NCBI GenBank assembly: GCA_023138835.1
Contig: JAGLOP010000005.1
Span: forward strand, 1 to 64,000
Direction: 5' to 3'
DNA from: Arcobacteraceae bacterium
GTDB taxonomy: Bacteria > Campylobacterota > Campylobacteria > Campylobacterales > Arcobacteraceae
DNA length: 64,000 nt
The translations under genes were made by a program, and so were the position numbers. The notes below the pieces were generated by a model. The model saw only the letters and a program-made list of their open reading frames with translations. It searched no databases and was not told where the DNA came from. Below, one piece after another: positions 55,177 to 64,000 of the stretch; the first letter of the stretch is position 1, and every line of letters starts with the position of its first letter.

Positions 55177-56411
55177 TGCAGAAAAAATTAATTTGTGATT
55201 TTTGTGGTGTTGACGACAGTTCAAATAATCCTATAATATCAGGAGACAATGCGGCTATTTGCCAAAGTTGTGCCAAAGAAGCTTATGAGATAATTAACAG
55301 TCACAAAGATGAAACCCAAATAGATGTAATGGAAACAAAATCTAAAGTTAACAAAGAAAAAGAAAATATTAGTATTTTGACACCAAAAGAGCTAAAGGCT
55401 ATTTTAGATGATTATATTATAGGACAGGAAAAGGCTAAAAAAGTTTTAAGTGTGGCTGTCTATAATCATTATAAACGAATTTTTAAAGGTAAAAGTTCAA
55501 AAGATGATACTGAGCTTCAAAAATCAAATGTACTTTTAATAGGACCTACAGGAAGTGGGAAAACACTTTTAGCTCAAACTATTGCAAATCATATAAATGT
55601 ACCTTTTGCCATTGCTGATGCTACAAGTTTAACGGAAGCCGGATATGTTGGTGATGATGTGGAAAATATTGTAACCAGACTTATTCAAGCAGCTGACGGT
55701 GATATTAAAAAAGCTGAGCAAGGTATTATTTTTATTGATGAGATTGATAAAATAGCTCGTATGAGTGAAAATAGAAGTATCACAAGAGATGTAAGCGGAG
55801 AAGGTGTTCAGCAAGCTTTACTTAAAATTATTGAAGGCAGCAGTATAAATGTTCCTCCTAAAGGTGGTAGAAAACACCCTGGGCAAGAATCTATCAGTCT
55901 TGATACTACGAACGTATTGTTTATTTGTGGCGGTGCGTTTGATGGAATGAAAGATATTATTTCTAAAAGACAAGGTGGAAATGTACTTGGCTTTAACCAA
56001 CAAAAAAAGACTAAAAAAGAGCAAGATGATATTATGGAATTGATAGAAGCAGATGATTTAGTGAAATATGGTTTAATTCCTGAACTTGTCGGTAGGCTTC
56101 ACATGATTGCAACTTTAGAAGAGATTGATGAAGATGCAATGATTCATATTTTGACAGAACCTAAAAATGCTTTGGTTAAACAATATTCTAAGCTTTTTGG
56201 TATGGATGAGGTGAAGTTAAAATTTGACAAACCGTCATTAAAAGAGATTGCAGTTAAAGCAATTGAAAGAAAAACCGGAGCACGAGGGTTGAGATCGATT
56301 TTAGAAGAGGTGATGTTGGATATTATGTATGAACTTCCAGAATATAAAAATAAAACTATAACTATCACAAAAGATGTAGTTAATAAAATTAAAAAGCCCA
56401 AAGTGGCATAA
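55176..56411 (+). CDS. clpX: ATP-dependent Clp protease ATP-binding subunit ClpX
   Basis: This 411-residue AAA+ unfoldase has an N-terminal zinc-binding domain (CDFC and CQSC), Walker [16 protein letters not shown], Walker [12 protein letters not shown], the [14 protein letters not shown] segment and sensor 2 [19 protein letters not shown]. It unfolds proteins for ClpP. It overlaps the lpxA stop by one base. Confidence 0.97.
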   Translation: MQKKLICDFCGVDDSSNNPIISGDNAAICQSCAKEAYEIINSHKDETQIDVMETKSKVNKEKENISILTPKELKAILDDYIIGQEKAKKVLSVAVYNHYKRIFKGKSSKDDTELQKSNVLLIGPTGSGKTLLAQTIANHINVPFAIADATSLTEAGYVGDDVENIVTRLIQAADGDIKKAEQGIIFIDEIDKIARMSENRSITRDVSGEGVQQALLKIIEGSSINVPPKGGRKHPGQESISLDTTNVLFICGGAFDGMKDIISKRQGGNVLGFNQQKKTKKEQDDIMELIEADDLVKYGLIPELVGRLHMIATLEEIDEDAMIHILTEPKNALVKQYSKLFGMDEVKLKFDKPSLKEIAVKAIERKTGARGLRSILEEVMLDIMYELPEYKNKTITITKDVVNKIKKPKVA

Positions 56412-56429
56412 AACTAATAAGGGGAAATA

Positions 56430-57461
56430 ATGTTTTTAGATAAATTTGTAGGTTTATTTTCAAAAGATATGGCAATTGACTTAGGGACTGCTAATACTTT
56501 AGTATCGCTAAAAGGTGAGGGAATAATCATAAATGAGCCATCAGTTGTTGCAGTACAACATGATAGATATGGTAGAGATAAAATACTTGCAGTTGGTAGT
56601 GAAGCTAAAATGATGATTGGTAAAACTCCTATGAATATTCAAGCAGTACGACCAATGAGAGATGGTGTTATTGCAGATTTTGAAATGACTGAGCGAATGA
56701 TAAGATATTTTATAGAAAAAGCACATAACAGAAAATCATTTTTAAGACCTAGAATTATTATTTGTATTCCTCACGGTATTACACAAGTTGAAAGAAAAGC
56801 TGTAAAAGAATCTGCTTTAAGTGCAGGAGCTAGAGAAGTTTATCTTGTAGATGAGCCAATGGCAGCAGCTATTGGTGCCGGGATTCCGGTGAGTAGTCCT
56901 GACGGTTATGTTGTAGTTGATATCGGTGGAGGGACTACTGAAATCGGTGTAACTTCACTAGGCGGTCTTGTAATCAGTAAGTCTATCAAAGTAGCCGGTG
57001 ATAGATTTGATAAGTCAATTATTGATTATGTAAGACAGAATTTTAATCTTTTCATTGGTGAACGAACTGCAGAAACTATTAAAATAGAAATAGGAACGGC
57101 TGTTAAGTTACCTAAAGACCTTGTAATAAAAGTAAAAGGTAGAGATAGCAGTGGATTGCTTTCAACTATTGAACTTGACAGTGAAGGTGTGAGAGCAGCT
57201 TTAAAAGAACCTTTAAAAGAGATGGTTTTGGCTGTAAGACAAGTTCTTGAAGAGATGCCGCCGGATTTAGCAGGTGATGTTGTTGATAACGGTATTGTGT
57301 TAACAGGCGGTGGAGCTTTAATCAGAGGAATTGAGACATATATAGCTGCAGAAGTAAAACTTCCAGTAAGAGTAGCAGATGAACCACTTCTTGCTGTTGC
57401 ATACGGTACAAGTAAAGTTTTAGATGAGGAGAATCTTTTAAGACTAATTTCTAATGAGTAA
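56430..57461 (+). CDS. mreB: rod shape-determining protein MreB
   Basis: This 343-residue actin-like protein has the phosphate-binding motifs IDLGTANTLVSLKGEG and VDIGGGTTEIGV, and the adenosine loop LTGGGALIRGIE. It polymerises under the membrane and guides side-wall synthesis. It is followed by mreC with an eight-base overlap. mreD was not seen in the window. Confidence 0.97.
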   Translation: MFLDKFVGLFSKDMAIDLGTANTLVSLKGEGIIINEPSVVAVQHDRYGRDKILAVGSEAKMMIGKTPMNIQAVRPMRDGVIADFEMTERMIRYFIEKAHNRKSFLRPRIIICIPHGITQVERKAVKESALSAGAREVYLVDEPMAAAIGAGIPVSSPDGYVVVDIGGGTTEIGVTSLGGLVISKSIKVAGDRFDKSIIDYVRQNFNLFIGERTAETIKIEIGTAVKLPKDLVIKVKGRDSSGLLSTIELDSEGVRAALKEPLKEMVLAVRQVLEEMPPDLAGDVVDNGIVLTGGGALIRGIETYIAAEVKLPVRVADEPLLAVAYGTSKVLDEENLLRLISNE

Positions 57462-58203
57462 AAAGTTTTTTTTTAGTTTTTTTTTACTATTAATCTTTAT
57501 ATCTTATGTATTCAACGTTGATAAATTAATCTCACATAAATTATCAGTGTTGAATATGAATATTAAAGATTCGTATGTGTCAACTTTTATTACTATTGAA
57601 AATTATTTGTCTAAACATTTTAATCAAGCAGATCAAATTGTACAATTAAAACATCAAGTTTCTCAAAATGAAAAATATAAAATTTTATATTTAAAAAATC
57701 AAAATCAGCAAAACACTGTTTCAGATGATTTTTTAGATACAGCAGAAGTAATATCTTATATTGATTTTAATAACTTTTCTAAAGTTTTATTAAAAGTACC
57801 AAAGAAGATTGATAATATATCTGCACTTATAACCAATGATGGATATAGTGCCGGAATTATGATAAAAGAGAATTCACAATATATAGGATTGCTAAATTAT
57901 AATGAAAAATCGAACTATGCTGTTTTTATAGGTGAAAATCTAGTCCCGGGAATTACACACGGAGATTATCCTAACGAAAATATCATAGTTAAATATATCC
58001 CTATATGGAAAGATATAAAAATAAATGATGAAGTTATCACAAGCGGTATGGATAATATTTTTTACAAAGGTGTAAAAGTTGGTTTCGTAGTTAAAATAAA
58101 TAAGCTGTCTACAACTCAAGAGGCTATTGTGAAACCCTATGCAAATGTATATAAAGAGAATACTTTTTATTTATATACTAAAGATGGAAATACTAGTAAT
58201 TAG
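57454..58203 (+). CDS. mreC: rod shape-determining protein MreC
   Basis: This 249-residue protein has an N-terminal membrane helix (about 5-20), a coiled-coil linker (about 55-90) and a periplasmic beta-barrel domain with GDYPNENIIVKYIP and DEVITSGMDNIFYKGVKVGFV. It works with MreB to keep the rod shape. It overlaps mreB by eight bases and converges with ribE (11-base overlap of ends). Confidence 0.9.
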   Translation: MSKKFFFSFFLLLIFISYVFNVDKLISHKLSVLNMNIKDSYVSTFITIENYLSKHFNQADQIVQLKHQVSQNEKYKILYLKNQNQQNTVSDDFLDTAEVISYIDFNNFSKVLLKVPKKIDNISALITNDGYSAGIMIKENSQYIGLLNYNEKSNYAVFIGENLVPGITHGDYPNENIIVKYIPIWKDIKINDEVITSGMDNIFYKGVKVGFVVKINKLSTTQEAIVKPYANVYKENTFYLYTKDGNTSN

Positions 58204-58810
58204 CCATTATTTTATCAACATTTTCCCACGATAAAGCATCATCTTCTCTTTTAAACATATTAAATACATATCTAGCAAACATATCTGTTTCAATATTGAC
58301 TTGACTTCTAACTTTATATGTTCTAAATAGAGTATTAGAAATTGTATGGGGGATGATAGTAAGCCTAAAGGTACTTTTTTTGGTATCTACATCATTTACT
58401 GTTAAACTAATACCATCAACAGTAATTGAACCTTTTGGTATCACATATTTTATAAATTTAGACGGTAATTTAATTATAAAATCTGTTGAATTTCCATTGT
58501 TGTTTATAGATATAATTTCACCGATACAATCAACATGACCCTGAACTATGTGACCTTCAAATCTATCTCCCATCATCATGGCAGGTTCTATATGAACTTG
58601 ATTTTTATAATTTTGCATTGCCAGAGTTTTTTGCGATTCTGGTGACAACTCTACACTAAAATTGCCATTACTGATTTTAACTGCAGTTAAACAAGCACCG
58701 TTTATAGCGATACTATCTCCGATTTTTGGCTTATAATCTGCTTTTAAAGTTAAAATATTATTGGATAAACTAACTACTGTAGCCATCTCTCTTATAAGTC
58801 CTGTAAACAT
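58193..58810 (-). CDS. ribE: riboflavin synthase alpha chain
   Basis: This 205-residue enzyme is made of two similar lumazine-binding halves (MFTGLIREM and GDSIAINGACLTAV in the first; GHIVQGHVDCIGE and GSITVDGISLTVN in the second). It dismutates dimethylribityllumazine to riboflavin. Length is typical. The gene is 16 bases downstream of a Fur-family regulator and may be cotranscribed. Confidence 0.94.
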   Translation of the reverse strand: MFTGLIREMATVVSLSNNILTLKADYKPKIGDSIAINGACLTAVKISNGNFSVELSPESQKTLAMQNYKNQVHIEPAMMMGDRFEGHIVQGHVDCIGEIISINNNGNSTDFIIKLPSKFIKYVIPKGSITVDGISLTVNDVDTKKSTFRLTIIPHTISNTLFRTYKVRSQVNIETDMFARYVFNMFKREDDALSWENVDKIMANY

Positions 58811-58826
58811 TATTTATCCTATTTTC

Positions 58827-59204
58827 TTAATTGTTATTTGCCGTATTACATTTAGCACATATGCCTTTGATTATAATATTATCAATTACATATTTATCTA
58901 AAGAAAAATATGGATAATCTTTTACACACTCGACTTTATTGCATAATGTGCATACAAAGTGTGCATGAAGTGCTTTTTGTATTTCAAAGTATCTTTTTTT
59001 ATCATTTGATTCAAAACTGTTTATTAAGTTTTGCTCTTCAAATTTTGTAATATTCCTATAAAATGTTGCCTTATCCATTGATATTTTATCTTTAATATCG
59101 TCATAACACAAAGGTTTGTTTGATAATAATAAAATCTCAAGTATTGATCTTCTTGCAGGGGTCAATTTAACATTTTTATTTTCTAATATTTGATCTAAAT
59201 TCAT
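58827..59204 (-). CDS. Fur-family transcriptional regulator (Zur-like candidate)
   Basis: This 125-residue protein has a winged-helix DNA-binding part (about 10-65, with LTPARRSILEIL and DKATFYRNITKFE) and a short metal-binding part with the HAHFVCTLC segment (Cys85, Cys88) and a late CAKC pair (Cys116, Cys119) for structural zinc. It is divergent from znuA, and twin 13-bp operators lie in between. A zinc-responsive (Zur) role is likely; Fur or PerR is less so. Confidence 0.78.
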   Translation of the reverse strand: MNLDQILENKNVKLTPARRSILEILLLSNKPLCYDDIKDKISMDKATFYRNITKFEEQNLINSFESNDKKRYFEIQKALHAHFVCTLCNKVECVKDYPYFSLDKYVIDNIIIKGICAKCNTANNN

Positions 59205-59257
59205 TGGTGTATTGTATCGTAAATAAGTTTATGAAAAAGTCAATTTTATTATATTGT

Positions 59258-59270
59258 GCGACTAAGTTGC
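59258..59270. promoter_or_regulatory. Fur/Zur-type operator copy 1
   Basis: GCGACTAAGTTGC is a near-perfect 13-base palindrome, one mismatch from the second copy 53 bases away. It lies in the divergent region between the Fur-family gene and znuA. Confidence 0.65.
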
Positions 59271-59310
59271 ATTTAAGTAACTATACTATAGAATTCAAAA
59301 TAATCATAAT

Positions 59311-59323
59311 GCAACTAAGTTGC
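59311..59323. promoter_or_regulatory. Fur/Zur-type operator copy 2
   Basis: GCAACTAAGTTGC is a perfect 13-base palindrome (6-1-6), 18 bases before the znuA ATG. Binding here would block znuA transcription or translation start. Confidence 0.72.
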
Positions 59324-59340
59324 GAATAAAAAGGAACAAT

Positions 59341-60222
59341 ATGAAAAATATATTATTAACTCTACTGCTATTAAGTAGTTTCTCTTATGCGAAAATAAAT
59401 ACTATGGTGAGTGTAATGCCTCAAAAGTTTTTTGTAGAATCTATTGGCGGTGATAAAATAAATGTAAGTTTAATGGTAAAGCCTGGTAACTCTCCCCACT
59501 CTTATACTCCAAAACCATCGCAAATGAAAGATATAGCAAAAGCAGATATTTATTTTTCCATTGGAGTTGAATTTGAAAATGCCTGGCTTCCTAGATTTAA
59601 AAGTCAAAATAAAGAGATGAAAATAATAGATATTTCCCATGGAATTACTAAAATTGTTATGAAACAACATTCTCATCATGAAGAGGAGCATGAAGAACAT
59701 GAAGCGCATGGTCACGATGATCACGCAGATAATCAACATGAAAGTAAAGATCCTCATATTTGGACAAGTCCGGATAATGTAAAAGTTATTGCTAAAAATA
59801 TTTATACTGCATTGGTAAAAGTAGATTATCAAAATAAAATCTATTATAAAAAGAATTTTGATAAATTTATAAATCATATTAATCAAACAGATAAAAAAAT
59901 AAAAGATATTTTATCAAATACAAAACCAAACTCAAAATTTATGGTATTTCATCCAGCTTGGGGATATTTTGCAAAACAGTACAATTTAGAACAATTTCCA
60001 ATAGAGATAGAAGGTAAAACTCCAAAACCAAAAGAATTGGCTTTTGTGATGGAAGAAGCTAGAGAAGAGAACATAAAGGCAATATTTACACAGCCTGAAT
60101 TTTCTGCCAAGTCTGCCAATCAAATTGCAAAAGAATTAAATATAAAAGTGATCAAAACTAGTCCTCTTAACTATAAGTGGTCGCAAAACTTGATAAATTT
60201 GGCACAAGCTATAGCAAATTAA
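59341..60222 (+). CDS. znuA: zinc ABC transporter substrate-binding protein (ZnuA-like)
   Basis: I use the ATG at 59341 with AAGGA seven bases upstream rather than the TTG at 59320 inside the operator. The 293-residue protein has a signal peptide (to about residue 17), the metal ligands in PGNSPHSYTPKPSQ and FHPAWGYF, and a His-rich charged loop (about 107-137, many HHEEEHEEHEAH-type residues) typical of zinc binders. Its ABC partners znuB and znuC are not next to it, so they lie elsewhere. Confidence 0.9.
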   Translation: MKNILLTLLLLSSFSYAKINTMVSVMPQKFFVESIGGDKINVSLMVKPGNSPHSYTPKPSQMKDIAKADIYFSIGVEFENAWLPRFKSQNKEMKIIDISHGITKIVMKQHSHHEEEHEEHEAHGHDDHADNQHESKDPHIWTSPDNVKVIAKNIYTALVKVDYQNKIYYKKNFDKFINHINQTDKKIKDILSNTKPNSKFMVFHPAWGYFAKQYNLEQFPIEIEGKTPKPKELAFVMEEAREENIKAIFTQPEFSAKSANQIAKELNIKVIKTSPLNYKWSQNLINLAQAIAN

Positions 60223-60277
60223 ATACCTATATAATTAACAATATACTATAATTGCATAATTTATAAAAAGGTGCTTG

Positions 60278-62182
60278 ATGAATAATCAAATATATGATGT
60301 AATTGTAGTTGGTGGTGGTCATGCAGGTATAGAATCTGCATTAAGTACAGCAAGAATGGGTAAAAAAACACTTCTTATTACAATGCTTGTTGAACAAATA
60401 GGCGCAGCTAGTTGTAATCCTGCTATTGGAGGACTTGCAAAAGGGCATTTAGTTAGAGAACTTGACGCACTTGGCGGTCAAATGGGATTATGTACTGATG
60501 CTACTGGTATTCAATTTCGTATTTTAAATGCTTCTAAAGGAGCGGCTGTTCAAGGTAGCCGTGCTCAAATTGATATGGATAAATACAGAGCTTATATGAA
60601 AAATATTTGTTTGAATACTGCTAATTTAGAAGTATATCAAGATGAGGTATCAAAATTATTGGTTAATGATTTTGAAGTTACCGGTGTTGAAACTAAGCTT
60701 GGAGAGATTTTTGAAGCTAAAAAAGTAATATTGACTACAGGTACTTTTATGAAAGGTCTTATTCATATTGGAGAAAAAACTTATGAAGCAGGTCGTGCTT
60801 GGGAGCTCCCATCTTCTACTTTATCTACACAATTAAAAGATTTAGGATTAAATGTAGGTCGATTAAAAACAGGAACTCCAGCGAGGCTTGATGGAAAATC
60901 AATTGATTTCTCAAATATGGAACAACACGGCGGAGATGAAAATCCGGCACCGTTTAGCTTTAGAACCGACAATGAAACTTTTAATCCTACACAAAAACCA
61001 TGTTACATAACATATACAAATATTAAAACTCATGAAAATATTAGAAGTAATTTTGAACGAGCCCCTCTTTTTACAGGTCAGATTGAAGGAACAGGTCCAA
61101 GATATTGCCCAAGTATTGAAGATAAAGTAAATAGATTTGCCGAGAGAGACAGACATCAATTATTTTTAGAACCACAAACTTTATCATGTGAAGAGTACTA
61201 TATAAATGGACTTAGTTCATCTCTTCCAATTGATGTGCAAAAGACTATGATTCATTCTATAGAAGGATTAGAAAATGCCAAAATTGTAAGGTATGGTTAT
61301 GCTATAGAGTATGATTATATCGACCCAACTGAACTATACCATACACTTGAAACTAAAAAAGTTAAAAATCTTTATTTAGCAGGGCAGATTAACGCAACTA
61401 CAGGATATGAAGAAGCGGCGGCTCAAGGATTAATGGCGGGGATAAATGCAGTGCTTTCAATCGATAATAAAGAACCTTTTGTTTTAAGAAGAGATGAGAG
61501 TTATATAGGTGTCTTAATTGATGATTTAGTAACAAAAGGTACAAATGAACCTTATAGAATGTTTACAAGTCGTGCTGAATATAGACTTCTTTTAAGAGAA
61601 GAAAGTGCAGATTTAAGATTGATGGAGTACGGACATAATTTTGGATTAATTGATGATGAAGCTTATAATAAAATGATTCATAAAAAGAAAACTATAAATG
61701 ATGCCGTTGCATTTATGGAAAATGAATGGTTTACCCCTAAAAAAGAAAACTTGGCATTACTAGAAAAACTTGGTGAAGATAAAATATCTGACAGAACTTT
61801 ATTGATTGATGTAGTTGGTAGAAATACTATTTCAAGTGATAAGTTTGACGAACTTGTTCCCTCTTTAAAAGATACTAATAGTTATCTAAAAGAGCAAATT
61901 ATTACTGAGGCAAAATATTATCGATATGTTATTAAACAAAAAAAACAGGTTGAAAAAATGAAAAAATTACTAAATTTTAAAATACCAAAAGATTTTATTT
62001 ATGATGATTTACCGGGACTTTCAACTGAGATAATTGAAAAATTTAAAAAGTTTAATCCACCAACTTTATTTAATGCTTCACAAATAAGCGGAGTAACTCC
62101 GAGCGCTGTGGATATTTTACATTTAAATATTGATACATATTGTAAGAAACAAAAAAGTTTGATATTGGACAAGAAAGATTGA
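60278..62182 (+). CDS. mnmG: tRNA uridine 5-carboxymethylaminomethyl modification enzyme MnmG
   Basis: This 634-residue FAD enzyme starts at the ATG at 60278 with AAGG upstream; the TTG at 60275 adds one residue. It has [43 protein letters not shown] and [18 protein letters not shown]. With MnmE it modifies U34 of tRNAs. The C-terminal helical domain is complete. A 20-base tandem repeat spans its stop codon. Confidence 0.97.
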   Translation: MNNQIYDVIVVGGGHAGIESALSTARMGKKTLLITMLVEQIGAASCNPAIGGLAKGHLVRELDALGGQMGLCTDATGIQFRILNASKGAAVQGSRAQIDMDKYRAYMKNICLNTANLEVYQDEVSKLLVNDFEVTGVETKLGEIFEAKKVILTTGTFMKGLIHIGEKTYEAGRAWELPSSTLSTQLKDLGLNVGRLKTGTPARLDGKSIDFSNMEQHGGDENPAPFSFRTDNETFNPTQKPCYITYTNIKTHENIRSNFERAPLFTGQIEGTGPRYCPSIEDKVNRFAERDRHQLFLEPQTLSCEEYYINGLSSSLPIDVQKTMIHSIEGLENAKIVRYGYAIEYDYIDPTELYHTLETKKVKNLYLAGQINATTGYEEAAAQGLMAGINAVLSIDNKEPFVLRRDESYIGVLIDDLVTKGTNEPYRMFTSRAEYRLLLREESADLRLMEYGHNFGLIDDEAYNKMIHKKKTINDAVAFMENEWFTPKKENLALLEKLGEDKISDRTLLIDVVGRNTISSDKFDELVPSLKDTNSYLKEQIITEAKYYRYVIKQKKQVEKMKKLLNFKIPKDFIYDDLPGLSTEIIEKFKKFNPPTLFNASQISGVTPSAVDILHLNIDTYCKKQKSLILDKKD

Positions 62183-62198
62183 TATTGGACAAAAATGA
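62159..62198 (+). repeat. 20-base tandem duplication at the end of mnmG
   Basis: TTGATATTGGACAAGAAAGA at 62159-62178 is followed directly by TTGATATTGGACAAAAATGA at 62179-62198. The stop codon is in the second copy. It is a short slippage-type duplication that left the mnmG C-terminus intact. Confidence 0.8.
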
Positions 62199-62227
62199 CT
62201 AAATTAGAGTGTTTTTTCTGTTATAAT

Positions 62228-62758
62228 TTATTTTAAACTATTAATAAATATATTAAATTTATCAAGACATTTTTCTTGTTCTGACCATTTTTTAATTTCA
62301 TTAATATTAACTTTATTTTGCTGTGCCACCCAAATTGCTTGAGTTAAACTTTGTTCATCATCCCAGTGATAATATGCTGCTAATCTATCTTTAATACAAT
62401 CTGTAGCAGTAAGAAGTTTTAAAGTACCATATCTAGTTGTAAGTTTTTCAACAGTTTTTACCGGTGCATCACCAACTCCAAGAGGACCAGATGGAAATTC
62501 TATAAAATAACTAGTATTTTTATATACAAAATATTTGCCATTTTCTTCAAATCCTAAATCTTCCATTACTGACTTGATTTTAAAAAATGTATCGTTATAT
62601 CTATTTATTAAATCAATATCTAATGAAGTATAATTACCACGACTATAAATTTCTACACAAGAGCCACCAGATAAAACAACTTCAATACCTTTTCTTGATA
62701 ATGCAGTGCATATAAAACTTGCCAGTTCAGGCATAGTCATATTTTTAATATCAATCAT
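62228..62758 (-). CDS. nucleotidyltransferase-like protein (toxin-antitoxin type partner)
   Basis: This 176-residue protein has a nucleotidyltransferase-fold opening (GIEVVLSGGSCVEIYS, then YTSLDIDLI), comparable to AbiEii and MNT families, which use GG or GS plus two Asp for catalysis. The rest is helical. It overlaps the upstream HTH gene by four bases. The pair resembles toxin-antitoxin or phage-defence nucleotidyltransferase systems, in which the small DNA-binding partner controls both. The exact family is not certain. Confidence 0.6.
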   Translation of the reverse strand: MIDIKNMTMPELASFICTALSRKGIEVVLSGGSCVEIYSRGNYTSLDIDLINRYNDTFFKIKSVMEDLGFEENGKYFVYKNTSYFIEFPSGPLGVGDAPVKTVEKLTTRYGTLKLLTATDCIKDRLAAYYHWDDEQSLTQAIWVAQQNKVNINEIKKWSEQEKCLDKFNIFINSLK

Positions 62759-63084
62759 AATGGTTTTCCCTGTCTTCTTGGTCTTTTTCTACTCATAGTT
62801 AGTTGTTCTATTAATTCTGGTTTATAAAATTCTCTAGCTTTTAATAGTAAGTTTTTAAGTTCATCTAAAAAGGCATATCTTGGATTAAAACTATAAACAA
62901 TAGTTTTACCAATATTTTTACTAATTAATACACCACCTAATTCTAACTTTTCTAATTGCTTTTGAACAGGATCCAGTCCAATTTTATAAAAGTTTTTTAT
63001 TTCAGTCCCATAGCCTGAATCATTGGCTAATATATATTGTAAAACTTGCTCTCTACATTTACTACCAAATATTGGTTCTAACAT
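62755..63084 (-). CDS. winged-helix regulator paired with a nucleotidyltransferase
   Basis: This 109-residue protein has a helix-turn-helix core (about 8-70: REQVLQYILANDSGYGTEIKNFYKI, DPVQKQLEKLELGGVLISK, then a beta wing KTIVYSFNPRY) and a basic C-terminal end (SRKRPRRQGKPL). It starts at 63084 with AAAGGA upstream. Twin 17-base operators lie right before it, so autoregulation is likely. It is coupled to the nucleotidyltransferase gene. Confidence 0.68.
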   Translation of the reverse strand: MLEPIFGSKCREQVLQYILANDSGYGTEIKNFYKIGLDPVQKQLEKLELGGVLISKNIGKTIVYSFNPRYAFLDELKNLLLKAREFYKPELIEQLTMSRKRPRRQGKPL

Positions 63085-63096
63085 AATATTTCCTTT

Positions 63097-63113
63097 AACA
63101 TACTAAATATGTT
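63097..63113. promoter_or_regulatory. operator copy 1 before the HTH/nucleotidyltransferase pair
   Basis: AACATACTAAATATGTT is an inverted repeat AACATA-N5-TATGTT. A second copy with the same arms is centred 21 bases away, two helical turns. Confidence 0.7.
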
Positions 63114-63117
63114 TTAT

Positions 63118-63134
63118 AACATACATTATATGTT
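63118..63134. promoter_or_regulatory. operator copy 2 before the HTH/nucleotidyltransferase pair
   Basis: AACATACATTATATGTT repeats the AACATA-N5-TATGTT design of copy 1. The two sites would place two regulator dimers on the same face of the DNA. Confidence 0.7.
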
Positions 63135-63330
63135 AATATTTATTTATTGTCAAGCTAATTTAAATTTTTATATAAAATTATTTTATAAATCTAAAATAAC
63201 ATCTCCGTAATATCATACTTTCTTATCCAATATCAATCTTTATTACACACATTTAATAATATTTATCTAGTAATTTTTAATCATTCATATTGTACAATGC
63301 GCCATTAATAAAGTATTTGAAAGAAATACT

Positions 63331-63399
63331 ATGAATAATGTGTCAATATCAAACTTTCTTGTATATGACACATATAACAAACTAAAGGATGGTAAATAA
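63331..63399 (+). CDS. possible 22-residue leader peptide, coupled to the next gene
   Basis: A short frame encodes 22 residues (MNNVSISNFLVYDTYNKLKD then Gly-Lys). Its stop shares one base with the next start (TAATG), so translation would pass directly into the downstream gene. A GAAAGAAA stretch upstream is a weak ribosome binding site. It could be a regulatory leader or a chance frame. Confidence 0.4.
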   Translation: MNNVSISNFLVYDTYNKLKDGK

Positions 63400-64000
63400 T
63401 GAATATATATATTTATGCAAAAAGTGGTCACAATATAGGGCTTGAGTCAGTACGGAGATGTGCTGTTTTATATAAACAACTAGAACAGTGTGATCCGATT
63501 TTATGTACATCTGATTATAGAGCTGCAACATTTGCCAGAGATTTAGGTGTTTATAAAGGATTAGGTATAGATATAATTGGAAACTTGCCTAACATTATGG
63601 AACGAAGTGATATGCTGATATTTGATAGTGATGAACCCTCGGAAGAGATGCGAAAGTTTATGGCTGAGTATTGTACTCATCTATATGAAGTTGGTGTTGA
63701 TATACCAAAAACTTTAGTTGATGATAAATTTTTTGAAAAAGGTGATCAAAGTATAAAGAAAGCTTTTTTCTTTGGTGATGATGATTATGGTGATATTTTA
63801 TTAAAAGAGCTTTGCAAAGATTGTGGGAAGCTGGAGATTCCATTACTTATGGGACATTATTTCTTTTTCGGCAATGAAGAAAAATTGGCACCTTCTTTTA
63901 GTAATATTATTGAAGAGGAGGAATACTTTGATACTATTTTAAACACAAAATATCTTTTAACTTCATCTATAAACAGTGTATTTGAATCTCTTGCCTCTGG
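63399..64000 (+). CDS. conserved-looking protein of unknown function (partial, runs off the right edge)
   Basis: The open frame starts at 63399 with AAGGATGG upstream and continues to the window end without a stop (at least 200 residues). It begins MNIYIYAKSGHNIGLESVRR and has no signal peptide; FFFGDDDYGD and GHYFFFGNEEKLAPSF stand out. The first 60 residues (KSGHNIGLESVRRCAVLYKQL) suggest a nucleotide-sugar or phosphate-binding alpha/beta fold, but I do not recognise the family. The coding character is clear: regular codon use and no stops over 600 bases. Confidence 0.7.
   Translation, partial: MNIYIYAKSGHNIGLESVRRCAVLYKQLEQCDPILCTSDYRAATFARDLGVYKGLGIDIIGNLPNIMERSDMLIFDSDEPSEEMRKFMAEYCTHLYEVGVDIPKTLVDDKFFEKGDQSIKKAFFFGDDDYGDILLKELCKDCGKLEIPLLMGHYFFFGNEEKLAPSFSNIIEEEEYFDTILNTKYLLTSSINSVFESLAS

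Noticed and set aside
63658-63843. Leftward 61-residue frame inside the final partial gene
   Set aside because: It lies antisense to a long open frame with normal codon use and shows only low-complexity His/Gln/Leu runs.

Overview
The window is AT-rich chromosomal DNA with tightly packed genes. It comes from a Campylobacterota bacterium, most likely an Arcobacter relative. The case rests on a CcoNOQP cbb3 oxidase operon followed by DUF4006, a DUF2018 gene next to an IspB-type prenyl synthase, an Arcobacter-like major porin, AddAB, QueH, a stand-alone atpB, and frequent TTG starts with good ribosome binding sites. No tRNA, rRNA, insertion sequence, prophage or CRISPR array was seen.

Layout. 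Positions 1-1378 hold the 5' end of a leftward gene and an RqcH/NFACT protein. Positions 1426-9730 hold an aryl-polyene-like biosynthetic cluster: ACP, ketosynthase, cysteine-less ketosynthase homologue, glycosyltransferase, acyltransferase, MIO-type aromatic ammonia-lyase, ketoreductase, COG4648-like membrane protein and acyl-activating enzyme, with a reverse-strand MipA/OmpV porin inside. Positions 10433-14152 hold an anaerobic (class III) ribonucleotide reductase operon in which the glycyl-radical segment is a separate 49-residue gene (13336-13485). It is split from the catalytic subunit by an LpdD-like and a NifU-like gene and followed by the radical-SAM activase. This split enzyme is the most striking find.

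Positions 14153-25614 are mostly leftward housekeeping genes (infC, thrS, a fumarate reductase-like pair, ispB, hisD, aroK, rplS), plus a repeat-rich secreted protein. Positions 25663-33939 hold trmD, atpB, a ThiE-like gene, addAB and two membrane-anchored unknowns. Positions 34065-37693 are the cco operon, with a perfect FNR-type box in its upstream region, divergent from three tandem FlgO-like lipoproteins. Then come recJ, pyrG, a cytochrome c, the porin, a two-component system, an AAA+ ATPase, nfo, and a sulfate adenylyltransferase homologue with degenerate active-site motifs. Positions 51734-58203 run rightward: queH, lpxB, fabZ, lpxA, clpX, mreB, mreC. Then ribE, a Fur-family regulator and znuA share a divergent region with twin 13-bp operators. 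mnmG, an HTH/nucleotidyltransferase pair with its own twin operators, and a partial unknown gene with a possible leader peptide close the window.

Working picture: a microaerobic to anaerobic respirer that uses a high-affinity oxidase under probable FNR-type control, makes deoxynucleotides without oxygen through a glycyl-radical enzyme, makes lipid A, and may coat its outer membrane with an aryl-polyene-type lipid started from an aromatic amino acid. All functions are inferred from sequence reading; no database search was run.
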